A stretch of DNA of 33,944 nucleotides from Saprospiraceae bacterium (GTDB lineage: Bacteria > Bacteroidota > Bacteroidia > Chitinophagales > Saprospiraceae), in contig JALWSS010000226.1 of NCBI GenBank assembly GCA_026993525.1, forward strand, positions 1 to 33,944. The letters are read 5' to 3'. This document shows positions 27,208-33,944 of this stretch, one piece after another (the first letter of the stretch is position 1; each line of letters starts with the position of its first letter). Made by a program: the position numbers and the translations under genes. The notes under the pieces were generated by a model. It was not told where the DNA came from. It was given only the letters and a program-made list of their open reading frames with translations, and ran no database searches.

Positions 27208-27687
27208 ATGAACAAGCTTTTCTTTCTCCTCATCTTCTTCCCCGGCTTCCTTTTTACCTTCGGCTGCGCCAATTCCGAAACTGAAAAAACCGGTCAGGAA
27301 ACGGCCGCTGACCCCAACATTGCAGCACAGGACTCCCTGCGGGATGTGGTTTTTGAAATCCACGACGCGGTGATGCCCAAAATGGGTGAGATCAACCGCT
27401 TGCAGCGCGAGCTGCGAAAGTGGAAAGACGCCCACCCCGATGCCGACCCGGAAGTGCAGGAAGAAATCCTGAAAACACTGGATTGGCTCACCAGAGCCGA
27501 TGATGGCATGATGGAATGGATGGCAGGTTTCAGCCAGCCGGCCAACCTGAGGGATTCGCTGGCACACGATGCCATCATGGAATACCTGACCGGTGAACAG
27601 AAAAAGGTGCAGGCCGTTTATGACGATATCAACGGCAGCATCGGAGCTGCCAAAGCCTTGCTCGAAAAATTAAATCAAGAGAAATAA
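27208..27687 (+). CDS. Small lipoprotein, function unknown
   Basis: 159 aa. ATG 27208 begins a lipoprotein signal (MNKLFFLLIFFPGFLFTFGC) with the lipidated Cys at residue 20; the lipobox (TFGC) is loose. The mature part is mostly helical and acidic, with a likely coiled-coil stretch (HDAVMPKMGEINRLQRELRK) and a second helical hairpin near the C-terminus. No named family was recognised. It sits 9 bp upstream of the SCO1 gene and is probably co-transcribed with it. A role in copper handling or cytochrome oxidase assembly would be guilt by association only. Confidence 0.8.
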   Translation: MNKLFFLLIFFPGFLFTFGCANSETEKTGQETAADPNIAAQDSLRDVVFEIHDAVMPKMGEINRLQRELRKWKDAHPDADPEVQEEILKTLDWLTRADDGMMEWMAGFSQPANLRDSLAHDAIMEYLTGEQKKVQAVYDDINGSIGAAKALLEKLNQEK

Positions 27688-27696
27688 AGCAGGACC

Positions 27697-28320
27697 ATGA
27701 GAATTTTTTCCGCAGTTCTTTTCCTCTTCGCCATGCTGGCAACGGCATGCGAGACCATGCAGCCCGAAACGCTCCCTATCCTTGGTGAACGGGATTATGT
27801 GGACGGAGATACGATCTATCACACCATCCCGGATTTTGCCTTCGTCAACCAGGACTCTGAACTGGTGACAAATGAAACCTTCACCGGAAAGGTGTATGTG
27901 GCGGACTTCTTTTTCATCCATTGCCCCACCATTTGCCCCAAAACGGCCCGGGAAATGAAGAAAATCCACGACCACTTCATTGACGACGGCCGGGTGATGC
28001 TGCTGGCCCATTCCATTGACCCCCAGCGCGACACCGTCGGGGCCCTGAAAAGGTATGCCCGCAACCTCAACGCCAATACCGAAAAGTGGCACTTCGTAAC
28101 GGGTGACAAGGATGCCATCTACGAAATTGCCGACGATTATTTCAGCATCGCAATGGAGGACCCCGATGCGCCGGGAGGCTTTGACCACAGCGGCAGGCTG
28201 ATACTGGTGGACGGCAAGCGCCACATCCGATCCTTTTGCAACGGCACTGACCCGAAAGACGTGGATCGCTTCATCAAAGACATCGAGCGTTTGCTGAAAA
28301 CGGAATACAACAAGGAGTAG
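27697..28320 (+). CDS. SCO1/SenC/PrrC-family copper chaperone, lipoprotein
   Basis: 207 aa with a lipoprotein signal (LATAC, Cys18). The thioredoxin-like domain carries the copper-binding Cys76-x3-Cys80 (HCPTIC) and the distal His164 (FDHSG), the three ligands of SCO proteins. SCO proteins load the CuA site of cytochrome c oxidase. It is the last gene of the plus-strand cluster; its stop is only 3 bp from the stop of the convergent GT4 gene, leaving no room for a separate terminator. Its presence fits an aerobic respiratory lifestyle. Confidence 0.93.
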   Translation: MRIFSAVLFLFAMLATACETMQPETLPILGERDYVDGDTIYHTIPDFAFVNQDSELVTNETFTGKVYVADFFFIHCPTICPKTAREMKKIHDHFIDDGRVMLLAHSIDPQRDTVGALKRYARNLNANTEKWHFVTGDKDAIYEIADDYFSIAMEDPDAPGGFDHSGRLILVDGKRHIRSFCNGTDPKDVDRFIKDIERLLKTEYNKE

Positions 28321-28323
28321 GAG

Positions 28324-29463
28324 TTATTGCCAGCCGGCCAGCTCTTCCAGTCCCTCCACCAGGCGCTGCCAGGAGAAGCGCTTCTTTTCTTCCCTTACCC
28401 CTTCGGTAAAAGCCTGCTGTCGCTCTTTTTCGAAGAAATCAACAATGGCGTTGGCAATGGCCTTCGGTGAAACCTCCACCACATAGCCGGCTTTGCCATG
28501 CGCCACGATCTCCGGCAGTCCGCCAACGGCCGTCACCAGCATCGGTTTCTCAAAGTGGTAGGCCATCTGGCTGATGCCGCTCTGGGTGGCCGATTTGTAG
28601 GGTTGTGCCACCAGGTCAGCAGCCCCGAAATAGTACCGCACGTCGGCATTGGGGATGTAATCCGTGTGCAGGATGACCCGTTCCTGCAAGTCCAGCTCTG
28701 CGATCAGTTGCTCGTATTTTTCCCGGTTGCCGTAGTATTCTCCCGCCACGATGAGCCTGACCTCCATGGCCTTCAGTCTTTTATCGGCCAGGGCCCGAAG
28801 CAGCAGGTCCAGCCCTTTGTAATCCCGGATGAAGCCGAAAAAGAGCACGTACTTTCCATCGGGGGGCAGACCGAGTTTTCCCAGCGCCTCTTGCCGGCTG
28901 GCCGGCGTTCCGTAATTGTCGTAAACAGGGTGCGGGATCAGGCGGGAGGGCTTGTTGCGGGTGAACAGGCGCAGGTCTTGCTCTACGGATTCAGACATGG
29001 TGATGAAGGCATCGGCTGCGCCAATGAAGTAGCGGGTAAATAGTTTGTCGCCGGGCCTTTTTTCGTGGGGCAGCACGTTGTCGGTGATGGCAATGACCTT
29101 TGTCTTTCTTCGCTTCGCAATGCGCAGCACAGTGCCCAGGCAGGGCCCCATGAATGGCAGCCAGTAACGGACCACTATCAGGTCCGGTTTCAGTTTCCGG
29201 ATTTTCAGGCCGGTCAGTATCCAGTTGACGGGATTCACGGAATTGATCCAGGATTTGATGTCCAGCCCGGCAGGCGGAGGGTCTGTGGAGTATTGCGTTT
29301 TGCCGGGGAAAAGAAACCCCGGGTATTGCAGCCGGAAGGAAACGATGGTCACTTCGCAAGGGCCTTTCTGCAGCTCTTTGGCCAGGCGCTCCGTCAGGGC
29401 AGCGATGCCCCCCCTGAGTGGGTGGGCCGGTGACACGATGACGATTTTCTTCTTTTTGTTCAA
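28324..29463 (-). CDS. GT4-type glycosyltransferase
   Basis: 379 aa, GT-B fold. The N-terminus IVIVSPAHPLRGGIA holds the acceptor-side glycine-rich loop. The C-terminal domain has LFFGFIRDYKGLDLLL, IVAGEYYG and the PYKSATQSGISQMAYHFEKPM block typical of GT4 donor sites. The start is TTG, 16 nt after the Lrp stop on the same strand, and no in-frame ATG occurs until about residue 150; the TTG is therefore accepted. This implies co-transcription with the Lrp gene. The substrate is unknown. Confidence 0.87.
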   Translation of the reverse strand: MNKKKKIVIVSPAHPLRGGIAALTERLAKELQKGPCEVTIVSFRLQYPGFLFPGKTQYSTDPPPAGLDIKSWINSVNPVNWILTGLKIRKLKPDLIVVRYWLPFMGPCLGTVLRIAKRRKTKVIAITDNVLPHEKRPGDKLFTRYFIGAADAFITMSESVEQDLRLFTRNKPSRLIPHPVYDNYGTPASRQEALGKLGLPPDGKYVLFFGFIRDYKGLDLLLRALADKRLKAMEVRLIVAGEYYGNREKYEQLIAELDLQERVILHTDYIPNADVRYYFGAADLVAQPYKSATQSGISQMAYHFEKPMLVTAVGGLPEIVAHGKAGYVVEVSPKAIANAIVDFFEKERQQAFTEGVREEKKRFSWQRLVEGLEELAGWQ

Positions 29464-29479
29464 TGGATTCTCGTTGGCT

Positions 29480-29947
29480 TTAGATGGGCAGACTGGTGGT
29501 GTGTTTGATTTCCTTCATCACGAAAGAACTCTGCACCCTCCCGATGTTGTCGAGGGCGGCCAGTTTTTCGGAGACAAAATTCTGGTATTCGCTCATGTCT
29601 CTGGCCACCACCTTCAGCAGGTAGTCGTACTGGCCGGCAATGTGGTAAACTTCCTGTACCTCCGGAAGGCTTTGCACGTCCTTTTCAAACTTTTCAAGGT
29701 AAACGGCGGCGTGTTCTTTCAGTTGCACATTGCTGAAGGCCAGGAGTTGGTAATTGAGCTTGTTTCGGTTCAGGAGGGCCACGTAGCGTTGGATGTAACC
29801 CTGCATTTTCAGCCTTTTCACCCGCTCGTGCACCGGTGAGGTGGTGAGGTCGAGTTGCGAAGCGATCTCCTTGATGGTGGTGTAGGCGTTTTCCTGAAGC
29901 ATTCTCAGAATGGACAGGTCGGTTTCATCGAGAAGGTGGTTGGTCAT
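29480..29947 (-). CDS. Lrp/AsnC-family transcriptional regulator
   Basis: 155 aa. An N-terminal winged helix-turn-helix (LDETDLSILRMLQENAYTTI, then DLTTSPVHERVKRLKMQGYI) precedes the RAM ligand-binding domain (VQEVYHIAGQYDYLLKVVAR). ATG 29947 gives the standard family N-terminus; a 9-codon extension in the open frame is not needed. It diverges from the Cys/Met PLP-enzyme gene. In Pseudomonas putida an Lrp-type regulator (MdeR) controls the divergent methionine gamma-lyase gene, so an amino-acid-responsive control of that neighbour is likely here (inference). The downstream GT4 is probably in the same transcript. Confidence 0.93.
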   Translation of the reverse strand: MTNHLLDETDLSILRMLQENAYTTIKEIASQLDLTTSPVHERVKRLKMQGYIQRYVALLNRNKLNYQLLAFSNVQLKEHAAVYLEKFEKDVQSLPEVQEVYHIAGQYDYLLKVVARDMSEYQNFVSEKLAALDNIGRVQSSFVMKEIKHTTSLPI

Positions 29948-30005
29948 GGCAGCAAATTTTTCCAGGAGTAGCAATTGGATGGATGTGATACGGGAAAAAG
30001 TTTGG

Positions 30006-30013
30006 CAAAATTA
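30006..30013 (-). promoter_or_regulatory. -7 element of the Lrp gene
   Basis: On the minus strand this reads TAATTTTG, a full TAnnTTTG match about 58 nt before the Lrp ATG. No TTG was found at the normal distance upstream. Confidence 0.4.
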
Positions 30014-30051
30014 ATATTATGAAGGAATATTTACTGCATTGACGCAAATCA

Positions 30052-30082
30052 TTGGGATGATGGTCTTTGCAGAGTAATTTTG
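30052..30082 (+). promoter_or_regulatory. Promoter of the Cys/Met PLP-enzyme gene
   Basis: TTG (30052-30054), a 20-nt spacer and TAATTTTG (30075-30082) match the Bacteroidota consensus exactly. The start of transcription is expected near 30088, about 24 nt before the ATG. A broken dyad, GCAAATCAT (30044-30052) against ATGAT-4 nt-TTTGC (30056-30070), overlaps the -33 region and could be an Lrp site. A TTGCGAAG motif copy begins inside the -7 element. Confidence 0.7.
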
Positions 30083-30111
30083 CGAAGCAAATAAAGCCAA
30101 AAAGATAGCTT

Positions 30112-31392
30112 ATGAAAAAGCACCAATTCCGCCCGGAAAGTTTGATGATGTCTTACGGTTACAAACCGGAGTGGTCAGAAGGCGCCATCAAATGTCCCAT
30201 TTTCCAGACTTCCACTTTTGTGTTCCAATCCGCTGAGGAAGGCAAGGCTTTCTTTGAGTTGGCCTATGGCCTTCGGGAAAAAGGCGAAAAGGAGAACCCC
30301 GGCCTCATTTACAGCCGCTTGAACAACCCGGACCTGGAAATACTGGAGAACCGGCTTGCACTGTGGGACGGGGCAGAGGATTGTGCGGTTTTCGAAAGCG
30401 GTATGTCTGCCATTACCACCGCCATGCTGGAGTTCCTGCAACCGGGTGATTTGTTCGTTTACAGCAATCCCGTTTACGGAGGCACCAGCCATTTCATTCA
30501 GCATTTTCTTCCAAAATACGGCATCCATGTCCTGGCCTTTGCGCCGGGCACCTCAAAAGATCAGCTCATCCGGATGATCAGCGAAAGCGGCCACGCCAAC
30601 CGGCTGGCCATGGTCTATCTGGAGACACCGGCCAACCCCACCAATGACCTGATCAGCATCAAAATGTGCCGGGAAGTTGCCGATCATTTTGGAAGTGCTG
30701 AACGGCGGGTGCTGGTGGCAGTTGACAACACCTACCTGGGCCCGCTGTGGCAGCACCCGCTGAAGCATGGCGCAGATTTGGTGCTCTATTCCGCTACCAA
30801 ATACATCGGCGGTCACAGTGATGTGATTGCCGGTGCTGTTTTGGCTTCAAAAGAACTGATGGAAAGGGTGAAAACCCTGCGCACCTTCCTCGGCAACATG
30901 GCCGGCCCCTGGACGGGCTGGTTGCTCTTGCGAAGCCTCGAGACACTGAAAATCAGAATGGAAAGACAAAACTCCAACGCTCAAAAGGTGGTGAAGTGGC
31001 TGGTCAACCACCCAAAAGTGGAGAAAGTACACTACCTCGGCACTCTGACACCGGCAGATGGCGAGCAATACGAAATCTACAAAGATCAGTGTGAAGCCCC
31101 CGGAGCCATGGTATCCATTGAAATTGCCGGCGGCGAAAAAGAGGCATTCCAGTTTCTGAACAACCTCAAAATTGTCAAGCTGGCCGTAAGCCTCGGAAGT
31201 ACGGAATCGCTGGCGCAACACCCGGCCACCATGACCCACGCCGGCCTGGAGCCGGAAGAAAAACTGCGTTACGGCATCACGCCCAACCTCGTCCGACTCT
31301 CCGTCGGCGTCGAACATCCGGATGACATTATCTACGACCTGAAAAATGCGCTGAATGCCGTGCAGGCTGAGCCGGTTTTGATGAATTCGTGA
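30112..31392 (+). CDS. Cys/Met-metabolism PLP enzyme (cystathionine gamma-synthase / methionine gamma-lyase family)
   Basis: 426 aa, fold type I PLP enzyme. The Schiff-base Lys is Lys230 in SATKYIGGHSD; other family blocks are YSRLNNPDLEILE, FESGMSAIT, NPVYGGTSHF and TPANPTND. Family members carry out gamma-elimination or gamma-replacement on methionine, homocysteine or cystathionine. At the position of the methionine gamma-lyase active-site Cys (YGCT in Pseudomonas) this protein has YGGT, so lyase identity is not assured. The divergent Lrp gene favours a catabolic or amino-acid-regulated role. The protein is longer than typical ~400-aa relatives, partly from an insert near residues 45-62 (AYGLREKGEKENPG). 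Confidence 0.88.
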   Translation: MKKHQFRPESLMMSYGYKPEWSEGAIKCPIFQTSTFVFQSAEEGKAFFELAYGLREKGEKENPGLIYSRLNNPDLEILENRLALWDGAEDCAVFESGMSAITTAMLEFLQPGDLFVYSNPVYGGTSHFIQHFLPKYGIHVLAFAPGTSKDQLIRMISESGHANRLAMVYLETPANPTNDLISIKMCREVADHFGSAERRVLVAVDNTYLGPLWQHPLKHGADLVLYSATKYIGGHSDVIAGAVLASKELMERVKTLRTFLGNMAGPWTGWLLLRSLETLKIRMERQNSNAQKVVKWLVNHPKVEKVHYLGTLTPADGEQYEIYKDQCEAPGAMVSIEIAGGEKEAFQFLNNLKIVKLAVSLGSTESLAQHPATMTHAGLEPEEKLRYGITPNLVRLSVGVEHPDDIIYDLKNALNAVQAEPVLMNS

Positions 31393-31439
31393 CTCGTGAG
31401 ACGTGACGGGTGACACGTGACATGTGGCAAGCTCTGCTA

Positions 31440-31760
31440 AACCAAATAATTCAGGGATGAAGGATGAGGTATGAATGATGATAGATACTGCACCTCCAAC
31501 CCTACACCCTACACTCTACACTCTACACTTTTTAACCACAGAGTAAAAGGAGTTTAGAACAGAGTTTAGCAGAGTATACCTGCTATCCGGCAACCGACCC
31601 CGATACCGAAAGCTTTCGGTATCGGGGACAACCTACAACCTTCATAACCCTTCATAACCCTTCATAACCCTTCATCCCCGATGAATATCGGGGTCATAAC
31701 CCTTCATCCCCGATGAATATCGGGGTCATAACCCTTCATAACCCTTCATAACCCTCCATA
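31440..31760. repeat. Intergenic tract: heptamers, decamers and palindromes
   Basis: In order: TACACCC/TACACTC heptamers (31498-31530); TTTAACCACAGAG and related CAGAG phrases (31531-31575); a perfect loop-less 30-bp palindrome (31598-31627); 10-bp CTTCATAACC units (about 31640-31760); and, within them, two 32-bp repeats (31671-31702, 31703-31734), each holding a CCCCGAT/ATCGGGG palindrome. Bases 31393-31439 just after the PLP-enzyme gene show only short GTGA-type repeats. The palindromes could also stop transcription from either side, but lack T-tracts. Confidence 0.92.
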
Positions 31761-31764
31761 CCCT

Positions 31765-31926
31765 TCACTCAATAACCTCGATCTTCTCATGCACTTGCAG
31801 GGGGCTGCAGCCAAGTTTCTGCAGGCCGTAGAGGATGAGCAGAGCCAACAACAACATGCCGGGGCAGCCCCATTTGTAGCTGGGTTTGGGTTTTGCTGCG
31901 GGTGGAGTGGGGGACGGTTCGGCCAT
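31765..31926 (-). CDS. Small membrane protein, 53 aa, function unknown
   Basis: A Pro-rich N-terminus (MAEPSPTPPAAKPKPSYKWG) is followed by one membrane segment (CPGMLLLALLILYGLQKLGC) and a short charged tail. No family was recognised. The ATG follows the crotonase stop by a single base (TAA-A-ATG), which strongly supports translation of this small frame by coupling. It may be an accessory of the methyltransferase-crotonase operon or simply a passenger. Confidence 0.65.
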   Translation of the reverse strand: MAEPSPTPPAAKPKPSYKWGCPGMLLLALLILYGLQKLGCSPLQVHEKIEVIE

Positions 31927-31927
31927 T

Positions 31928-32710
31928 TTACTTCCCTTTGAAATTGGGTTTGCGTTTTTCGACAAAGGCCGCTGCACCTTCTTTGAAATCATCGGTGGCG
32001 GTTGTTTCACCGAAGGCCCTGACTTCATACTCGAAACCGTTTACGCCCTCTTCGAAACAGGCGTTCACGCATTCAATCACCTTTTGAATGGCAATGGGGC
32101 CTTTTCCGGCTATCTTTTGCAGCAGTTCCTTCGCTTTATTCAGCTCTTCGCCTGCGGCAACGACGTAGTTGACCAGGCCAAGTTCCAGGGCTTGCCGGGC
32201 ATCTATCATGTCGGCGGTCATGAGCAGTTCCAGGGCTTTGGTTTTGCCGATGTACTGCACCAGCCGCTGGGTGCCGCCATAGCCGGGAATGATGCCCAGG
32301 TTGACCTCCGGTTGGCCAAAGCGGGCTTTCTCGCCGGCGATGCGCAGGTGGCAGGCCATGGCCAGTTCGCAGCCGCCGCCCAGTGCGAATCCGTTCACGG
32401 CAGCGATTACCGGTTTCGGGAAGCGCTCGATGGCGAAGAATACCTCGTGTCCCCTGGCGGCCATTTCCCGGCCCTTTTCGGCGTCCAGTTGCAGAAATTC
32501 CTTGATGTCCGCTCCGGCCACGAATGCCTTTTCACCGGCACCGGTGACGATGATCCCTTTGAGACCTTCGATGTTGGGAGCATCTTCGGCAAAGAAGCGC
32601 TTCAGTTCCAGCATCGTTTGGGTGTTCAGCGCATTGAGTGCTTTCTCCCGGTCAATGGTCAGGATGACGATGCCGTCTTCGTTTTGAACGAGCAGGTTTT
32701 CGTAGTTCAT
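31928..32710 (-). CDS. Enoyl-CoA hydratase/isomerase (crotonase) family protein
   Basis: 260 aa, the standard length of short-chain crotonases. Both catalytic Glu residues of hydratases are present with the canonical spacing of 20: Glu115 (GGGCELAM) and Glu135 (QPEVNLG), followed by PGYGGTQRL. The CoA oxyanion loops AGADIKE and GFALGGG are intact. It should hydrate trans-2-enoyl-CoA (crotonyl-CoA type) in fatty-acid or butyrate metabolism. ATG 32710 overlaps the stop of the upstream methyltransferase gene as ATGA, giving translational coupling; the 43-codon upstream extension of the frame lies inside that gene and is rejected. Confidence 0.93.
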   Translation of the reverse strand: MNYENLLVQNEDGIVILTIDREKALNALNTQTMLELKRFFAEDAPNIEGLKGIIVTGAGEKAFVAGADIKEFLQLDAEKGREMAARGHEVFFAIERFPKPVIAAVNGFALGGGCELAMACHLRIAGEKARFGQPEVNLGIIPGYGGTQRLVQYIGKTKALELLMTADMIDARQALELGLVNYVVAAGEELNKAKELLQKIAGKGPIAIQKVIECVNACFEEGVNGFEYEVRAFGETTATDDFKEGAAAFVEKRKPNFKGK

Positions 32711-33564
32711 GATGGTTGGTTTATTAATTCGATCAGGTGGTAGCCCCACAGCCCTTTTTTCCAGGCTTTGTACTGGGCCAGTCCGGTTTTGTAGTGAATT
32801 TTGGAAAAGTAGGTGGCATTGTGGAACAGGTTGTACCATTTGGTGCCCAGCATGCCGGCCAGGGCAGCCCGGTAAATCCGTTTGATGGAGGGGACGATTT
32901 GCCGGCTCACGTTTTCATGCCCGTTGACTTGCATTCCAAACTTCCGGGCTTCCTGGTCAAACTCGTCAACGCTGAGTATATCGCTCATGGCCCAGCCGCC
33001 CAGCATGGTTTGCATCAGGGGCTGCTGTTCGATTCTCCAGTCGCCGTGTTTGAAAACGTCTGCGATGAGGATGCTGCCGGAGCGTTTGAGCAGCCGCTTC
33101 ATTTCCCGAAGGAAAGCGGCTTTGTCAGTGGCGGTTTGCATGCTTTCGATGGCCCAGACCCGGTCAAAAGTGTTGTCGTCAAAATTTGTGTGGGTGTAAT
33201 CCTGGCAACTGAAGTCCAGCAGCTTCGACAAGCCTGATTTTTGGGCGAATCCGCTTGCCCTGTCCACCTGCCGCCGGCTGAGGGTGATGCCGCTTACCCG
33301 GCAACCGAATTCCGAAGCGAGATAGATCGCAGAGCCACCAACGCCGCAGCCGGCATCCAGCACCCGTTCGCCCTTTTGCACCTTGCCGAGTCGGGCCAGC
33401 CGCTCGTTGGTGTTTTTGATGGCCTGGGCAAGGGTGGAGATGCCGGGTTCCCAAATGCCGTAGTGCAGGCCCATGCTTTCCTCCAGCTTCCAAAAGCGGC
33501 GGTAGTGGACCTCGGTGTGGTCGTAGTAATTGGCTATCTCTTCTTTGGTAAATGTTCGCTTCAC
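32707..33564 (-). CDS. SAM-dependent class I methyltransferase
   Basis: About 285 aa from a GTG start. The SAM-binding motif I is VLDAGCGVGGSAIYLA; later motifs are GITLSRRQVDRA, NFDDNTFDRVWAIES and GSILIADVF. The N-terminal block EEIANYYDHTEVHYRRFW and the LHYGIW motif resemble the cyclopropane-fatty-acid synthase / sterol and tocopherol C-methyltransferase group, so a lipid-like acceptor is likely but unproven. A TTG eight codons upstream (33588) would also work; GTG is preferred because KRTFTKEEI is the family-like beginning and the TTG falls in an AATCTTTG promoter-like element. The gene heads the operon with the crotonase and the 53-aa protein. Confidence 0.85.
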   Translation of the reverse strand: MKRTFTKEEIANYYDHTEVHYRRFWKLEESMGLHYGIWEPGISTLAQAIKNTNERLARLGKVQKGERVLDAGCGVGGSAIYLASEFGCRVSGITLSRRQVDRASGFAQKSGLSKLLDFSCQDYTHTNFDDNTFDRVWAIESMQTATDKAAFLREMKRLLKRSGSILIADVFKHGDWRIEQQPLMQTMLGGWAMSDILSVDEFDQEARKFGMQVNGHENVSRQIVPSIKRIYRAALAGMLGTKWYNLFHNATYFSKIHYKTGLAQYKAWKKGLWGYHLIELINQPS

Positions 33565-33729
33565 AGGGCAGCAGTTTGGAAGGAGCAAAGATTGGGGATT
33601 TTTGGGAAAGGGAGGAACTGATTAATGTTGAAATGTCCCATCCCAGGTGCGGTTGTATACCCGTGTTTCGGTGGCTTGTAATAGTTGCTTGCATTTTTCA
33701 ACAAAATATTGAGCTATCATTCCGCCCCC

Positions 33730-33759
33730 TTGCACAAATAAAAATTCTCCCTTATCTTG
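33730..33759 (+). promoter_or_regulatory. Possible promoter reading toward the right edge
   Basis: TTG (33730-33732), a 20-nt spacer and TATCTTG (33753-33759) form a near-match to TTG / TAnnTTTG, one T short in the -7 element. It would drive the partial frame that starts at 33858. The rest of the gap 33589-33857 shows no gene or repeat. Confidence 0.3.
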
Positions 33760-33857
33760 CACACCGAACGTTCCGCACTACCGAAACACCAATATTACCG
33801 GACATCTGAACCCGTTGGAAATACAGCACTGCATGCAGAAAAAATCCTGTGTAAAAT

Positions 33858-33944
33858 ATGGAAACCTCCACCTGTTCAGCAAGAATTTTCAGCTTCACAA
33901 GACTTGACCTTCAACCCGTAAAGCAGTTTGGTTATTCAACCCTG
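33858..33944 (+). CDS. Possible start of a gene running off the right edge
   Basis: From ATG 33858 a frame stays open for all 29 codons to the window end (begins METSTCSARIFSFTRL). It has a plausible promoter about 100 bp upstream but no recognised family features or clear ribosome-binding site. Chance openness over this length is quite possible. Confidence 0.25.
   Translation, partial: METSTCSARIFSFTRLDLQPVKQFGYSTL

Overview
The window reads as chromosomal DNA of a Bacteroidota bacterium, most likely from the Saprospiria side of the phylum (inference). Two proteins end in type IX secretion (T9SS) type A sorting domains. A 3157-aa surface protein combines SprB, PKD, HYR, LamG, PA14 and thrombospondin type 3 modules. 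Several promoters fit the phylum's TTG / TAnnTTTG pattern. No tRNA, rRNA, transposase, integrase or CRISPR array was seen. 

Layout. Positions 1-126 hold 18 copies of a 7-bp repeat that supplies the stop codon of an ATE/Bpt-like transferase gene. From 1241 to 21058 nearly everything is on the minus strand: the giant adhesin-like gene, a T9SS cargo protein, a cytochrome c plus copper monooxygenase fusion (also T9SS cargo), rsgA, a processive GT2 glycosyltransferase, a CotH-like secreted protein and a BatA/VWA membrane protein. Two long intergenic tracts (about 15.0-15.96 kb and 17.5-17.9 kb) hold tandem heptamers and palindromes. A self-contained antirepressor-like gene (21331-22155) has its own promoter, dyad and terminator. 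A paraoxonase-like gene diverges from glutamate dehydrogenase. Then comes a plus-strand cluster (cupin, GT4, lipoprotein, SCO1) that converges on an Lrp-GT4 minus-strand pair. The Lrp gene diverges from a Cys/Met PLP-enzyme gene, a common regulator-target arrangement. A third repeat tract (31.4-31.76 kb) separates this from a translationally coupled minus-strand set: methyltransferase, crotonase and a 53-aa membrane protein. 

How the genes fit together. Most enzymes are housekeeping or amino-acid/fatty-acid metabolism (gdhA, PLP enzyme, crotonase, rsgA). The export-related part consists of the giant protein and the two T9SS cargo proteins. 

The least expected signals are at DNA level. The octamer TTGCGAAG occurs 14 times on the two strands, seven times extended to TTGCGAAGCGA, in several reading frames and also between genes. 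Intergenic spacers are built from interchangeable 7-bp tandem units and palindromes with a shared frame. In the giant protein, two domains appear to be inserted inside other domains. All functions rest on motifs read by eye; no database search was run.
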